NCBI GenBank assembly: GCA_036258135.1
Contig: DATAEG010000146.1
Coordinates: 1-13,742, forward strand
DNA length: 13,742 nt
Origin: DATAEG01 sp036258135
GTDB lineage: Bacteria > Actinomycetota > Actinomycetes > Mycobacteriales > Jatrophihabitantaceae
Direction: 5' to 3'
Position 1 is the first letter of the stretch. Every line of letters begins with the position of its first letter. Of the stretch, positions 13,675 to 13,742 are shown one piece after another. The translations under genes and the position numbers were made by a program. The notes under the pieces are model-generated. The model did not search any database. It had not been told where the DNA came from and saw only the letters and a list, made by a program, of their open reading frames with translations.

Positions 13675-13742
13675 ATGAGCGGGCAGCTGGTCGGGACGGT
13701 GGTTGAGGAGGCCGTGGTGGCGCTGGATGCTGCGCTGGACCG
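13675..13742 (+). CDS. N-terminal fragment of an unidentified gene
   Basis: An ATG at 13675 opens a frame to the right edge, MSGQLVGTVVEEAVVALDAALD. The 22 residues form a hydrophobic to acidic helix. Such openings occur in actinobacterial DUF222/HNH endonuclease proteins, but too little is present to assign the family. The frame is supported by the intact start, the -10-like hexamer and the high third-position GC. Confidence 0.4.
   Translation, partial: MSGQLVGTVVEEAVVALDAALD

Overview
The window is GC-rich chromosomal DNA with strong third-position G/C bias. It carries families typical of filamentous or secondary-metabolite-producing Actinobacteria: a BTAD/SARP-AAA regulator, a LuxR-TPR regulator, Rv2258c-like methyltransferases, GTG starts and starts without a Shine-Dalgarno. 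Genus cannot be fixed from the sequence. No RNA genes, CRISPR arrays, insertion sequences or phage genes were seen, and no gene-free stretch exceeds about 190 bases.

Left part (1-3410), ordinary accessory genes. On the minus strand lie the start of a probable phosphoribosyltransferase (runs off the left edge), a small multi-pass membrane protein, and a two-TM conserved protein of unknown function. A folded intergenic element (764-816) separates the last two. A class I SAM methyltransferase follows on the plus strand, then a minus-strand pair: an AraC-type HTH regulator and a VOC/glyoxalase-fold protein that it probably controls.

Middle part (3474-12819), five co-oriented plus-strand genes that look like a compact specialised-metabolism locus. 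They are a 1037-aa SARP/BTAD-AAA-TPR regulator, an Rv2258c-like methyltransferase, a fused alpha/beta-hydrolase plus GT-B glycosyltransferase, a TPR-LuxR regulator without an ATPase domain, and an FAD-dependent oxidoreductase. No PKS, NRPS or terpene synthase is present, so the locus either modifies a scaffold made elsewhere or is a tailoring set with its own control. Two regulatory signals support this reading. Three heptamers in an exact 11-bp register (6600-6628), the layout of SARP operators, precede the methyltransferase. Three imperfect 13-bp tandem repeats (3418-3456) lie in the divergent AraC/SARP intergenic region.

Right part (12820-13742). A 150-bp degenerate copy of the glycosyltransferase 3' end follows the oxidoreductase gene, so the LuxR and oxidoreductase genes sit between two direct copies. 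Next are a Lys/Ala-rich coiled-coil protein of unknown function and the first codons of an unidentified gene.

Likely logic (inference): the SARP regulator activates the methyltransferase and the hydrolase-glycosyltransferase, the LuxR-type protein adds a second input, and the FAD enzyme oxidises the same substrate. Several starts lack a Shine-Dalgarno but have a (T/C)ANNNT hexamer 6-7 bases upstream, which suggests leaderless transcripts.
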